A stretch of 64,000 bases of DNA from contig JALHMZ010000002.1 of assembly GCA_022843785.1 (NCBI GenBank), positions 62,001 through 126,000 of the forward strand, written 5' to 3'. Below the pieces are notes generated by a model, which was given only the letters and a program-made list of their open reading frames with translations, had not been told where the DNA came from and made no database searches. This stretch comes from Nitrospira sp. (GTDB lineage Bacteria > Nitrospirota > Nitrospiria > Nitrospirales > Nitrospiraceae). Shown here one piece after another: positions 43,492 through 52,737 of this stretch (its first letter is position 1; every line of letters starts with the position of its first letter). A program made the translations under genes and the position numbers.

Positions 43492-44226
43492 TCAACGAAT
43501 CGGCATCACCACACTGATTGCGCCGGCAGGCCCGCCCTCTACCCATCCTTCTTTCTTCATGCCCATTATGTCCTGCTCTCCCTGTGGGCTTCCGTGGCAG
43601 AGCAGGCACGCGGCATCGGCATATTCCGGACTCATCACACGCATAGCCGGTTTGCCGTTCACGACGGTGACTCTCGCGTACCGTTGTCCTTTGGGATGGC
43701 GTGGATCGGCGAATAGGCGAAGAACCTCGGCCTCAAAATCATCGGGTTGATTGCCGGGATATCGCGAATCGAGGCCCGTCAGCTTCACTTTGATGCCAGT
43801 CTTAGCATAAAACTTCTGCCCTGCCTTCCTCGCAAACAAGGATGGAATGAACCCCTTGAATGCAATCCCCTGCTTATTAATGGCCGGCTGTGCATCCAGA
43901 ATCACTTCGCGTTCAGACTGCAGCATGGCGAGCAAACTCTCATGTTGGGGGTGGCCGGATGGATGCGATAAATCGATTCGCGTCTCAGCCAGAAACTGCT
44001 CGACGATCTTGCGCCCCACGACATCGTCCGTAAATCCTTTATTGCCCTTTGCAGCATCGTTGATGAGCGTCTGATGTTCGGACACGATGGCGCGACCGAT
44101 CTTGACAAGGGCGATGAGCAACTCAGCAGTGTCGGCCTCTTCGCCGGTCTTTGCGTTAACCGGAATGCCGGCCAGCAGGGCACAGAGGCCAACCCCTACG
44201 ACAAGCGGAGACACCCGTACCCTCAC
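43492..44226 (-). CDS. DUF3365 exported heme protein
   Basis: 244 residues from the GTG at 44226, which follows GGAGGAG at the right distance; the frame is open to 44259. Residues ~1-25 are a Sec signal peptide ending near VNA. The rest matches the DUF3365 (Tll0287-like) fold, and a single c-type heme site CLLCH lies near residue 206. Such proteins are periplasmic redox or gas sensors, alone or as sensor domains of kinases. It heads the chemosensory gene run, 181 bases before cheW, so it may feed a redox signal to the MCP; that link is inference. Confidence 0.8.
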   Translation of the reverse strand: MRVRVSPLVVGVGLCALLAGIPVNAKTGEEADTAELLIALVKIGRAIVSEHQTLINDAAKGNKGFTDDVVGRKIVEQFLAETRIDLSHPSGHPQHESLLAMLQSEREVILDAQPAINKQGIAFKGFIPSLFARKAGQKFYAKTGIKVKLTGLDSRYPGNQPDDFEAEVLRLFADPRHPKGQRYARVTVVNGKPAMRVMSPEYADAACLLCHGSPQGEQDIMGMKKEGWVEGGPAGAISVVMPIR

Positions 44227-44486
44227 ACTCTCCTCCTGCCATTCAGGGGGGACCGGCACACACTCCTACGAAAGTGTAGCGACTTGCGGTGGCATTGCAA
44301 GCAATCGATAAATATCGGCGGTGTGTTTACGATTCAGTGCTTCCAGAAACCCTATCGATTCTGGCTTCGGCAATGTCGTGCCGTGTTTCACCAATGGCGG
44401 TCAGCGAGGCCACGCAATGCTCGGCCTGACGTAACGGAGATACACGAAATTGCAATCTCTTGGAGACATAACTGATGGAGGGGATT

Positions 44487-46052
44487 TTATTGCATACGCT
44501 CATCAGGCACGGCATTGCCGTGGTCGACCCATCTGAAAAGCGGCTCGAGATCAACATGTTTTGCGACATGGTCTGCCCAACGGTCGAGTTCCCCGTCAAG
44601 CCGCCTCGATACAGACTCTGACGCATCGAGATCCAGGATCTCCCAACCCTTGCGCAGACGAATGCGATTGAGCCAGGCTCGCCGGAAATTAGGCTGATCG
44701 AACGCACCGTGTATATAGGTTCCCCACACAAGACCGGTGCGGTTCACCGCACCATCAAGGAGAACCTCTCCCAAAGACCCGCCGCTCGGACCAGAGAAAT
44801 CCTGTGAGCAGGAAACCTGGAAACATGGACCGTCGTTCCCACGGTGAGTGACACCCATATGAATATAGTAGCCTTGGATAGGTGGGAAGCCGCCTTCGAG
44901 GATATGAAGCGGTTGTGCCTCAATCAGACTCGTTGTTTTCACCGGCATCATGACCGTCGATATGTCGAGCAGCCCGAATCCTTCGACCTCACCTCCTGAT
45001 TCCACCGCCTCCGGATCAGAGAATCTACGCCCGAGCATTTGAAACCCTCCGCAGATCCCGATCAATTCTCCGCCGGAGCCGACATGTCTGCGCACGACCT
45101 CTTCAAATCCGGCTTGCCGGAGGGCGCAGAGATCCTCCAGCGTATTCTTGCTGCCCGGAATAATGACAACATCCGCGCCGGCAAGGTCTTGAGGACGTTC
45201 GACGTACCGCAGGCGGACATCCGCCTCCCATGCCACATGTTTGAAATCTGTAAAGTTGCTCATCCGGCGCAACAGCACGACAGCGATATTGATATGTGCG
45301 GGGTCGAACGGCATCTGACTCGCGCGTTCCACTGCCACACTGTCTTCCTGATCAATCGAAAGATCCTGCAACATGGGCACGACACCCAGCACTGGAAGCC
45401 CTGTTCGTGACTGGAGAAACCATATGCCGTCATCGAAAAGCATTCGGTCGCCTCGAAATTTATTGATAATGACGCCGATCACCCGCGCACGCTCTTCCAC
45501 GGTGATGAGATCCAGCGTCCCGACAACCTGCGCGAAGACACCGCCGCGATCAATGTCTGCAACCAGCACGACACGGGCATCCGCATGCTCGACCACCGCC
45601 CAATTGGCAAGATCACGATCCCGCAAATTCATTTCGGCGGCGCTTCCTGCCCCTTCGATGACGATCACTTCAAACTCTTGCGCAAGCCGTTCATAACTGT
45701 CCTTCACGCGTTCAGCCAACTCAGTAGTAGTTGTCCAATAGTCCCGCGCGTCCGACTTTCCCCACACCGTTCCCTGTACGACGATTTGCGCGCGCCGATC
45801 CGATTCAGGCTTGAGCAGAATCGGATTCATGTCCGTGTGAGGATCGAGGCGACAGGCCTGCGCTTGTAACGCTTGCGCGCGGCCGATCTCCTTTCCATCC
45901 CTCGTGACATAGGAATTATTTGACATGTTCTGGGCTTTGAAAGGCGCGACGCGTATGCCGGCACGAACGAGAAGCCGGCATAAGCCGGCAGCGATGATGC
46001 TCTTGCCTACGTCAGACCCAGTGCCAAGAACAGCCAGTGCTTTCGCGCTCAT
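44487..46052 (-). CDS. cobQ: Cobyric acid synthase
   Basis: 521 residues from the ATG at 46052, which overlaps the cbiZ stop as ATGA. The N-terminal BioD-like amidoligase domain has LGTGSDVGKS and FKAQNMSNNSY; the C-terminal triad-GATase domain has the nucleophile Cys in GICGGFQMLG. It makes four amidations on adenosylcobyrinic acid a,c-diamide to give adenosylcobyric acid. Last gene of the B12 operon. No earlier corrin-ring enzymes (cobI, cobM and others) are in the window, so de novo synthesis, if present, is encoded elsewhere. Confidence 0.96.
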   Translation of the reverse strand: MSAKALAVLGTGSDVGKSIIAAGLCRLLVRAGIRVAPFKAQNMSNNSYVTRDGKEIGRAQALQAQACRLDPHTDMNPILLKPESDRRAQIVVQGTVWGKSDARDYWTTTTELAERVKDSYERLAQEFEVIVIEGAGSAAEMNLRDRDLANWAVVEHADARVVLVADIDRGGVFAQVVGTLDLITVEERARVIGVIINKFRGDRMLFDDGIWFLQSRTGLPVLGVVPMLQDLSIDQEDSVAVERASQMPFDPAHINIAVVLLRRMSNFTDFKHVAWEADVRLRYVERPQDLAGADVVIIPGSKNTLEDLCALRQAGFEEVVRRHVGSGGELIGICGGFQMLGRRFSDPEAVESGGEVEGFGLLDISTVMMPVKTTSLIEAQPLHILEGGFPPIQGYYIHMGVTHRGNDGPCFQVSCSQDFSGPSGGSLGEVLLDGAVNRTGLVWGTYIHGAFDQPNFRRAWLNRIRLRKGWEILDLDASESVSRRLDGELDRWADHVAKHVDLEPLFRWVDHGNAVPDERMQ

Positions 46053-46783
46053 GGATACATCTCGTGCCATTTTCTCGCCTTTGCCAGACCGTGGGAGACG
46101 CAGTGTGCAACCACACGGCCGATGAGCGCCCCGATCACGGTATGGGTCCCGCTATACCGGTGCGGCGGGCCGTGCCCGTGCATAGGGCTCGCGATCACCA
46201 CGGCGTCGGTGCCGGTTCCGGTAGCGTCCGAGGTGCCGATACTGCTCGGCACCGCATGATCGCGCAACACGCCGGTCTTGGCTTCAGTGGCAACTTGCAC
46301 GACACCGACCATCGCGGCGTGGGAAAGACTGGCGCTGGTGACAAGAATGAGATTGATCGTGCCGGGTTTTCCGGATCCGTGACGACGGCGCGCCTGCGGC
46401 GGCCATTCTCCTGCTCGGACAGCATTCGTCACGCCAACCGTCGCAAAGCACTCCACCCACAGATTTCCGGATGACGCGCGGGCGGTGACCAGTTGTTTCA
46501 TGGGCACCGCCGTCATCAGACCAATCGTATCGGTGTCGAGTCCCAGCGCCAGCGCCAGCTTGCGTAAATACCTGGAGGGACTACCCCATACGGGTGCCGG
46601 ACGAGGACCATGTACAGCGGGAGCTGATTCCACCTGATGATTCAAGATATGCGTCGCAGTCGTGAGCCCGCCTCCTTGTGGAGCGGAGGACAACACGCGC
46701 CGACGGCCGCCGAAATCAACGACCAGCGTATTCTGCGCGATCCAGAACCGAGTCTGCACTGGTGATCGCAGCCTCATCGTCAT
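46049..46783 (-). CDS. cbiZ: Adenosylcobinamide amidohydrolase
   Basis: 244 residues of the CbiZ family: VGVTNAVRAGEWP near residue 116, LILVTSASLSHAAMVG near residue 146, and GTGTDAVVIAS near residue 190. CbiZ cleaves the aminopropanol side chain of adenosylcobinamide, returning cobyric acid for rebuilding. This lets the cell remodel corrinoids with unsuitable lower ligands. The start overlaps the cobD stop (ATGA), and the stop overlaps cobQ. CbiZ is more often an archaeal or Rhodobacter trait, so its place here points to active salvage. Confidence 0.92.
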   Translation of the reverse strand: MTMRLRSPVQTRFWIAQNTLVVDFGGRRRVLSSAPQGGGLTTATHILNHQVESAPAVHGPRPAPVWGSPSRYLRKLALALGLDTDTIGLMTAVPMKQLVTARASSGNLWVECFATVGVTNAVRAGEWPPQARRRHGSGKPGTINLILVTSASLSHAAMVGVVQVATEAKTGVLRDHAVPSSIGTSDATGTGTDAVVIASPMHGHGPPHRYSGTHTVIGALIGRVVAHCVSHGLAKARKWHEMYP

Positions 46784-47898
46784 GCCGGCCCCTGCCGTAA
46801 TGCGCCCGCCAATGTCCGCAACAGCCGGTCGTTATCCCGCCGCGATCGCACGGCTACTCGTATCGATCGTGCACCGGCCCCAGGCATATCGGAACAGTCT
46901 CGTATCAATAATCCATCCCGCCTGAGACGCGCAGCCATTGCGGCCGCATGCCACCCGCGCGGCAGTTCCAAAAAGATGAAATTCGCATAGGTCGGCAGCA
47001 CTGTACAACCCGGCATGATCGCGAGTTCTCCCGCAAACCGCACACGCTCTTTGGTAATGAATTGCAGACTCCTCATGGCATGTATCTGGTCCTGTACGGC
47101 CGCGAGTGCAGCCACTTGCCCCATCGCGGACACCGACCATGGCGGCAAATGCCGGCGCAGCTGTTGCACCACCGGAGCATCCGCAACTGCGTATCCGACC
47201 CGCAGACCCGGCAATGCATAAAACTTTGTCAGACTCCGCAAGACGACTATGCGCGCGAAACGCCCCTTGCGTGGAAGCAGCGATCGCTCAGGACAATAGT
47301 CGGCAAAGGATTCATCGACAATCAGCCAGATCCCTCGTCTCTCCGCTGCCTGAGCCAATTCCATCAGATCAGCGGCATTACAGACCTGCCCAGTCGGGCT
47401 ATTCGGATTGCACAGCACGATGCCATCATAGGAATGGGATCGCTTAGACCGCGCGCACAAGATTCTGCGCAGCCGATCGATCGGCAGAGCATACTGCTCG
47501 CTACGTTTAGCAGAGACTCCTGTGACTCGACCTCCGGTTCGCGCCATCGTCGCGGCATATTCGGCAAACGTAGGTTGCAGCAGCAGCAGATGGCGAATGC
47601 TCAGCGCAGAAGGCAGTGCATGGATCAATTCCATCGAACCGTTACCCACAACGAGCTGCTCGACATCGCACTGCCACCGTCGCGCCAATGCCTGCCGCAG
47701 TTCCCAACATTCCGGATCAGGATAATGGCTCAACAAATGACGAGCCTTTGAGACCGCCTTCCAGACAAGCGGAGAGGGGCCCAGCGGATTAATGCTGGCG
47801 CTGAAATCGATCAGGTCCCTCACATCACACGACAGTTCGCGTGACGCGGCATAGACATTGCCACCATGCACAGGTCTGCTTACACGAACCACAGGCAC
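46780..47898 (-). CDS. cobD: Threonine-phosphate decarboxylase
   Basis: 372 residues, fold-type I PLP enzyme of the aminotransferase class I/II family. The PLP lysine is in RSLTKFYALPGLRVGY; NPNSPTGQV and VDESFADYC are the other cofactor-contact blocks. It makes (R)-1-amino-2-propanol phosphate from threonine phosphate, the linker used by CbiB. It resembles histidinol-phosphate aminotransferase, but the gene context (between cbiB and cbiZ) makes CobD the better call. The first 19 bases overlap cbiB. Confidence 0.92.
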   Translation of the reverse strand: MPVVRVSRPVHGGNVYAASRELSCDVRDLIDFSASINPLGPSPLVWKAVSKARHLLSHYPDPECWELRQALARRWQCDVEQLVVGNGSMELIHALPSALSIRHLLLLQPTFAEYAATMARTGGRVTGVSAKRSEQYALPIDRLRRILCARSKRSHSYDGIVLCNPNSPTGQVCNAADLMELAQAAERRGIWLIVDESFADYCPERSLLPRKGRFARIVVLRSLTKFYALPGLRVGYAVADAPVVQQLRRHLPPWSVSAMGQVAALAAVQDQIHAMRSLQFITKERVRFAGELAIMPGCTVLPTYANFIFLELPRGWHAAAMAARLRRDGLLIRDCSDMPGAGARSIRVAVRSRRDNDRLLRTLAGALRQGPA

Positions 47899-48836
47899 CC
47901 CGCCGCAGTCAGCGTTCCCAGCAGATAGGTCAGAGCCATCATCCGCATCGCAATCGTGGCATCCTCAACCCCCACACCCCTCAGCCCCTTCCCCAGGAAC
48001 GGCCTTTCGTGAGGGACTCCGTCATAGTTGCTCCGTCCTCCCAATCGCACTCCAAGTACGCCGGCCATGGCTGCCTCGGGCCTTCCACTGTTCGGGCTGG
48101 GATGTTTGCCGCCATCACGGACTAACACACGCCAACCCTGTTGCATCCGATCAACCTTTCCCGTAAGCAGGCCTGCCGCAAGAATGAGGAGCAGCGCCGT
48201 CAGACGCGCCGGAAGCCAATTCGCTGCATCGTCAAGCCTGGCTGAAGCCCAACCGAAATCGATATACCGGGCATCTCGATGGCCGATCATCGAATCCAGA
48301 GTGTTGACGGCCTTATACGCAAGCGCAAGCGGCGCGCCGCCGATGGCAAGATAGAACAGGGGCGCAATAATGCCGTCGGAAGTGCTTTCCGCTACTGTTT
48401 CAATAGTTGCGCGCGTGATATCGGACTCCGATAACTCTTTGGTGTCACGCCCCACAATCATCGCCACGGCCAGCCGGGCACCCTGAAGGTTACCCTCTTG
48501 AAGGTGTGCGCGCACGGCTTGCGCATGGTCCCATAAATCACGGCCAGCGAGCGTCGTTGACGCAAGCAGAATGGAGACCGCCGTACCGAACCAACCGGAC
48601 AGGCTGGCCGCTGCCTCAATCGTCGCAAGCCCTGCGGCATACACACAGACCGGCAATCCTAGGGCCAGACAGAACCCCGCCAGGCGAAGCCCCCCCGGGC
48701 CACGACATATCATCCTGACGTGCTCATCGCACCAGGCGATACAACGCCCCATCACACGCACAGGATGCGGCAACCAACGGGGGTCACCAACGACAGTATC
48801 AATGCCGGCCGCAAGCAGTACTTCACTTCCCGTCAT
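47880..48836 (-). CDS. cbiB: Adenosylcobinamide-phosphate synthase
   Basis: 318 residues from the ATG at 48836, whose ATGA overlaps the cobS stop; the frame is open to 48950 only as a shadow of cobS. Integral membrane protein. The motif DTVVGDPRWLPHPVRVMG near residue 12 is diagnostic, and EAAMAGVLGVRLGG near residue 265 is the second conserved block. It joins aminopropanol phosphate to cobyric acid. Also called CobD in the aerobic naming. Central gene of the B12 operon. Confidence 0.95.
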   Translation of the reverse strand: MTGSEVLLAAGIDTVVGDPRWLPHPVRVMGRCIAWCDEHVRMICRGPGGLRLAGFCLALGLPVCVYAAGLATIEAAASLSGWFGTAVSILLASTTLAGRDLWDHAQAVRAHLQEGNLQGARLAVAMIVGRDTKELSESDITRATIETVAESTSDGIIAPLFYLAIGGAPLALAYKAVNTLDSMIGHRDARYIDFGWASARLDDAANWLPARLTALLLILAAGLLTGKVDRMQQGWRVLVRDGGKHPSPNSGRPEAAMAGVLGVRLGGRSNYDGVPHERPFLGKGLRGVGVEDATIAMRMMALTYLLGTLTAAGCLWFV

Positions 48837-49597
48837 GGCAAGGCAAGCAACAAGGGCACGAGGAGCAGAAAGAGAATCTCCGTCACTTCGTTCGTAGCGC
48901 CAAGCGTGTCTCCGGTGATTCCTCCGAACCATATCCGGCACATTCGCCACACGACAACGATCAGGGCCGCTCCTGCCACAAGAATGACAAGAGCACCACG
49001 CGGACTAAACATAAGACTCAATGCAATTGACAGAGCCGCCGTCGCTGCTGAAAAGTGTCCCCATGTTAAATGAGTGAGAAACGGCGCCGCCAGCCCTCCC
49101 TCTGTGCGCGCGTAGGGAGAAGCCCACGCCACGGTGACCATGGCCCATCGCCCCAGGGCCGGCATGCACAGAAGCGCCGGCAACCGGATGGCGGACGGCA
49201 AGGCCAGGAGAGCGGCATACCGAAGAAGCAACGAAAGAAACAGCCCGGTTGCGCCGATTGCTCCAATACGGGGGTCACGCATAATCTCCAGGCGTTTGGA
49301 CGCTGTCCGTCCTCCAGCGAGCCCATCCAATGTATCGGCCAACCCGTCCTGGTGCAGCCCACGTGTCAGCAATACCAGTTCAACAATCAGCAGCGCATTG
49401 ACAACTTCCGGCGCGAAGAGCTTCCCCAGCACCCAATCGGTGCCGACGAGTCCGCCCCCGATCAGAATACCGACGATTGGATACCACGCCATCGAGGCCG
49501 CCAGTTCCGTCGCGGCGGGCTCGTGGCCACCCCGACTTAACGGAATGGCCGTCAAAAAATGCCAGGCAAATACAAATGGACGGGCAATCGCACTCAT
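48833..49597 (-). CDS. cobS: Adenosylcobinamide-GDP ribazoletransferase
   Basis: 254 residues, polytopic membrane enzyme. It begins with the family pattern FVFAWHFLTAIPLSRGG, then GLHQDGLADTLDGLAGG with its metal-binding Asp residues near residue 85, then RDPRIGAIGATGL. It couples alpha-ribazole phosphate to adenosylcobinamide-GDP, the last joining step in making cobalamin. Three bases separate it from cobT, and it overlaps cbiB. Confidence 0.95.
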   Translation of the reverse strand: MSAIARPFVFAWHFLTAIPLSRGGHEPAATELAASMAWYPIVGILIGGGLVGTDWVLGKLFAPEVVNALLIVELVLLTRGLHQDGLADTLDGLAGGRTASKRLEIMRDPRIGAIGATGLFLSLLLRYAALLALPSAIRLPALLCMPALGRWAMVTVAWASPYARTEGGLAAPFLTHLTWGHFSAATAALSIALSLMFSPRGALVILVAGAALIVVVWRMCRIWFGGITGDTLGATNEVTEILFLLLVPLLLALP

Positions 49598-49600
49598 AGG

Positions 49601-50653
49601 TTACGTTTTCTCCGCAACTCCAGCCTCGCCGAATGTGGCCATCTCTGTATAGATTTTGATCGCAGCATAGACCAGATTGATACCCAAACAAGCCCCGGTG
49701 CCCTCCCCCAAGCGGAGGTCGAGATCCAACAACGGCTTCAGGCTGAGATGGTCCAACAACGCACGATGGCCTTCTTCGACTGAACGATGGGAGGCGATGA
49801 GATAGTCGCGGCAAGACGGCTGCAGCCCCACCGCAATCAATGCTGCGGCTCCGGCGATGAAGCCATCCAGGACCACAGGAATCCGGGCCGCGGCGGCGCC
49901 CAGGATCAATCCGGCAAGTCCGCCAATCTCCAATCCCCCCACCTTGGCCAATACGTCAAGTGGATCGGCAGGGTCAGGGCGGTGTCTATCGAGTGCCGTT
50001 TGAATCACATGCACTTTTCGCGCATGCCCGGCCTCGTCAATCCCGGTTCCCCGGCCCGTCACATCAGCGACCGACCGCCTGGTCATCACGGCTGTGATTG
50101 CGGCACTTGGCGTCGTATTGCCGATGCCCATCTCACCTGTTCCGATGAGACCGATGCCCTCCTGCACAGCGATTGTCGCCAACTCCATACCGACCAGTAG
50201 AGACTGCTCTGCCTGACTGCGTGTCATAGCCGGCTCGACCATTAGGTTATGAGTCCCCTTCATGATTTTTCGGTCGAACAATCCAGGCACCGTTCCGAAC
50301 TCGTAGTCGACGCCGATATCGACGACCCGCACGTCTACCCCGGCATGCCGTGCCAATACATTCACCCCCGCCCCACCTCTCAAAAAATTCAGCACCATTT
50401 GAGGTGTTACCTCTCTTGGGTAGGCACTGACCCCCTCCACTGTGACTCCATGATCAGCGGCAAAAGTGAAGACGACGCCTCGTGGAACATTTGGCTTCAT
50501 CTCGCCAGTGATCGCCACATACTGTGCGGCCAATTCTTCCAATCGGCCCAAACTGCCGAGCGGTTTGGTCAGCCTATCCAACCGGGTCTGCGCTTGTTTA
50601 CGTAACGCCGTATCGAGTGGTTGTATTCGGCCAAGCACTGCTTGTAAGGACAT
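49601..50653 (-). CDS. cobT: Nicotinate-nucleotide-dimethylbenzimidazole phosphoribosyltransferase
   Basis: 350 residues, the usual CobT length. [20 protein letters not shown] near residue 24 and the substrate-binding [11 protein letters not shown] near residue 172 are diagnostic; the catalytic base Glu lies near the C-terminus in the LRLGEGTGA segment. It activates 5,6-dimethylbenzimidazole to alpha-ribazole phosphate. The DMB is supplied by BluB, encoded three genes upstream. Fourteen bases separate it from cobU. Confidence 0.96.
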   Translation of the reverse strand: MSLQAVLGRIQPLDTALRKQAQTRLDRLTKPLGSLGRLEELAAQYVAITGEMKPNVPRGVVFTFAADHGVTVEGVSAYPREVTPQMVLNFLRGGAGVNVLARHAGVDVRVVDIGVDYEFGTVPGLFDRKIMKGTHNLMVEPAMTRSQAEQSLLVGMELATIAVQEGIGLIGTGEMGIGNTTPSAAITAVMTRRSVADVTGRGTGIDEAGHARKVHVIQTALDRHRPDPADPLDVLAKVGGLEIGGLAGLILGAAAARIPVVLDGFIAGAAALIAVGLQPSCRDYLIASHRSVEEGHRALLDHLSLKPLLDLDLRLGEGTGACLGINLVYAAIKIYTEMATFGEAGVAEKT

Positions 50654-50667
50654 CGTGTTTCCCCGGT

Positions 50668-51228
50668 TTACTTCAATCTGATCGGGATGCCAGTGACGAC
50701 CAGATGGACTTCATCCGCTATTCCCGCGATCAGCTGATTCACTCGCCCGGCAAGATCACGAAATCCCCTTGTGCATGCGTCTGCCGGCACCAACCCCATC
50801 CCCAGCTCGTTGCTGACGATCACCACTCTCGCAGAAGCGGCCTGCATCGACTTCAGAAGCGCCTCGACGCGCATGTGAATGGCCGCCTCATTCGTACCGG
50901 CCTCGATAAGATTACTCAGCCACAGTGTGACACAATCAAAGAGAATCGTCCGATACTGAAGTCCATGCTTGGCAAACCATGCCTCCACTTCGAGCGGTTC
51001 TTCCACGGTCTCCCAATCCGCCGAACGCGTCGCCCGGTGCCGGGCAATCCGCATCGCCATTTCTTCATCCAGCCCCTGCCCTGTGGCCACAAACGCGCGC
51101 GGGCCGCGCGGGCCTGCGATCCGAAGGGCGTTCTCGCTTTTCCCAGAAGCCGCCCCGCCAAGTACAAGAACAATGCGACCGCGTGCTTTCCGTACCGGCT
51201 TGCGGCTATTCGGTTTTCTTAACGGCAT
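50668..51228 (-). CDS. cobU: Adenosylcobinamide kinase/guanylyltransferase
   Basis: 186 residues from the ATG at 51228; the frame is open to 51270. The P-loop LGGAASGKS is near residue 22, [12 protein letters not shown] near residue 62 holds the guanylylated histidine region, and [11 protein letters not shown] and [10 protein letters not shown] are further family blocks. It phosphorylates and then guanylylates adenosylcobinamide. The N-terminal ~16 residues are unusually basic. The start overlaps the end of pduO by 23 bases. Also called CobP. Confidence 0.94.
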   Translation of the reverse strand: MPLRKPNSRKPVRKARGRIVLVLGGAASGKSENALRIAGPRGPRAFVATGQGLDEEMAMRIARHRATRSADWETVEEPLEVEAWFAKHGLQYRTILFDCVTLWLSNLIEAGTNEAAIHMRVEALLKSMQAASARVVIVSNELGMGLVPADACTRGFRDLAGRVNQLIAGIADEVHLVVTGIPIRLK

Positions 51229-51802
51229 TCCGCTCCCACAAGAATTCCGGTTCACCCTGTGTTTTTGCAACCCATCGAGCTAAAACAAACAGTGTGTCGC
51301 TCAGACGATTCACGAATTTAATGATGAGGGGATCCACCGGCTCGACTTTCGACAGCGCGACACAGAGCCGCTCAGCCCGTCGACAGACCGTCCTGGCTTG
51401 ATGCAGAAACCCCGACACTTTTCCGCCGCCCGGCAAGATGAATTCTTTCAGCGGCTGCAGATCTTTCTGGCAACGGTCGATCAGCTTTTCCAGTCGCGTC
51501 ACATCCTGCGCCGCAATCTGCGGCATATTCTTGAATGTCTGCCCCGGCGCCGTAGCCAGGATGCTACCGACATCGAACAATTTATTCTGCACCCATAGCA
51601 GCTCTTCTTCGAGCTGACTGGCAGCGGGATTCACACTCTGCGCATCTGCATTCATGACCCGCACCACACCGACCACCGCATTCAATTCATCGATCGTCCC
51701 ATAGGCTTCGACACGGAGACTATCTTTCCAAACCTGCTGCCCTCCGGCCAATCGCGTCTTCCCGGCATCGCCTGTTCTCGTATAGACCTTGGTAATGCGC
51801 AT
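51206..51802 (-). CDS. pduO: ATP:cob(I)alamin adenosyltransferase, PduO type
   Basis: 198 residues from the ATG at 51802 (GAGGAG just upstream); its A is the last base of the bluB stop codon (TGATG). The motifs are TRTGDAGKTRLAGG near residue 7, VEAYGTIDELNAVVG near residue 30, and CRRAER near residue 140. It adds the upper adenosyl ligand to reduced corrinoids. The PduO fold is distinct from CobA/BtuR. The frame upstream to 52075 is a shadow of bluB. Confidence 0.94.
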   Translation of the reverse strand: MRITKVYTRTGDAGKTRLAGGQQVWKDSLRVEAYGTIDELNAVVGVVRVMNADAQSVNPAASQLEEELLWVQNKLFDVGSILATAPGQTFKNMPQIAAQDVTRLEKLIDRCQKDLQPLKEFILPGGGKVSGFLHQARTVCRRAERLCVALSKVEPVDPLIIKFVNRLSDTLFVLARWVAKTQGEPEFLWERNAVKKTE

Positions 51803-52485
51803 CACGGTCTCCTCTTGTGCCGAGTCCTGATGTTGCCCCAGGACTCGTAGTGAATAAGATTGTCCACAGGAATCCGTTCGCGCCACCCGGCATTTTCCAA
51901 ATCCGGCTGCGTCGCAAACTCTGATACATACCCGAGACACAGATAGGCCAGCACGGTGACCGGCTTCGGCACACCGAGCACTTGTTTCAACGCCTCGTAA
52001 TCGAGAATGCTGACCCATCCCACTCCGATGCCCTCTGCGCGGGCAGCAAGCCAGAGGTTTTGGATCGCGCAGCACGTGCTATATAAATCCGTATCGCGCA
52101 CGGTGGCGCGGCCCAGCACATGCGGGCCGCCCCGCTGACGGCTGCACGTCACCGCAATATTGACCGGAGCTTCCTCGATCCCTTCCAGCTTGAGACGTCG
52201 ATAGAGTTCTGCACGAAGCCCCCGATATCGCTTTGCGGCATCGGCGTTGGCCTGTAGGAACAGCTCTTTCACAGCGCCCTTGCTAACGTGATCACGCACG
52301 ACCACAAAATCCCAGGGCTGCATAAATCCCACCGACCCGGCATGGTGGGCTGCGGTCAACACGCGCGTCAAGACCTGGCGCGGAATCGGCTTCTTCAGAA
52401 AATTCCGGCGGACATCGCGGCGCTCGAAGATGGCCCGATAGACCGCCGCACGCTCCGCATCAGAGAATCGACCGTCTCCAGACAT
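51802..52485 (-). CDS. bluB: 5,6-dimethylbenzimidazole synthase
   Basis: 227 residues, flavin-destructase BluB, nitroreductase fold. [14 protein letters not shown] near residue 22 and [12 protein letters not shown] near residue 53 are the FMN contacts, and [29 protein letters not shown] the dimer and substrate region. It turns FMNH2 and O2 into DMB, so lower-ligand synthesis here is aerobic. First cobalamin enzyme of the operon, downstream of the small CWC gene. Confidence 0.95.
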   Translation of the reverse strand: [227 protein letters not shown]

Positions 52486-52500
52486 CGCCGTCGCACTCCT

Positions 52501-52716
52501 TTATATAGCCCGATCGTGATCAGCTATGACTGGCAGCCCGACCTCGCCCGCAGCTATTTCTCTCAAGCAATTTGGGCAGAGGCAATCGTGATAACGCCCT
52601 TCGATCCAATCCATCTGCCGCTCTGTAATGCCGAACGACCCGCACCAGCAGCCGTATTGGCCGCACTCAAATGCTCGGCGGCACTGTTCACAGTTCTTTT
52701 GAATCGGTCCTCTCAT
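52501..52716 (-). CDS. Small cysteine-rich CWC-family protein
   Basis: 71 residues. CEQCRRAFECG then CWCG and later CLCPNCL give the cysteine spacing of the cysteine-rich_CWC family, a presumed zinc-binding module of unknown role. It lies between the TonB receptor and bluB on the same strand with gaps of about 20 bases on each side, so it belongs to the B12 operon. Whether its job concerns corrinoids is unknown. Confidence 0.8.
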   Translation of the reverse strand: MRGPIQKNCEQCRRAFECGQYGCWCGSFGITERQMDWIEGRYHDCLCPNCLREIAAGEVGLPVIADHDRAI

Positions 52717-52737
52717 GTCGATTGCTCACTTGCTCGA

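Noticed and set aside
46948..47751. 267-codon plus-strand frame
   Set aside because: Antisense shadow of cobD, without ribosome site or motifs.
51803..52075. Long N-terminal extension of the PduO adenosyltransferase frame
   Set aside because: The extension overlaps bluB completely, while the ATG at 51802 has a strong ribosome site and a TGATG junction with the bluB stop.
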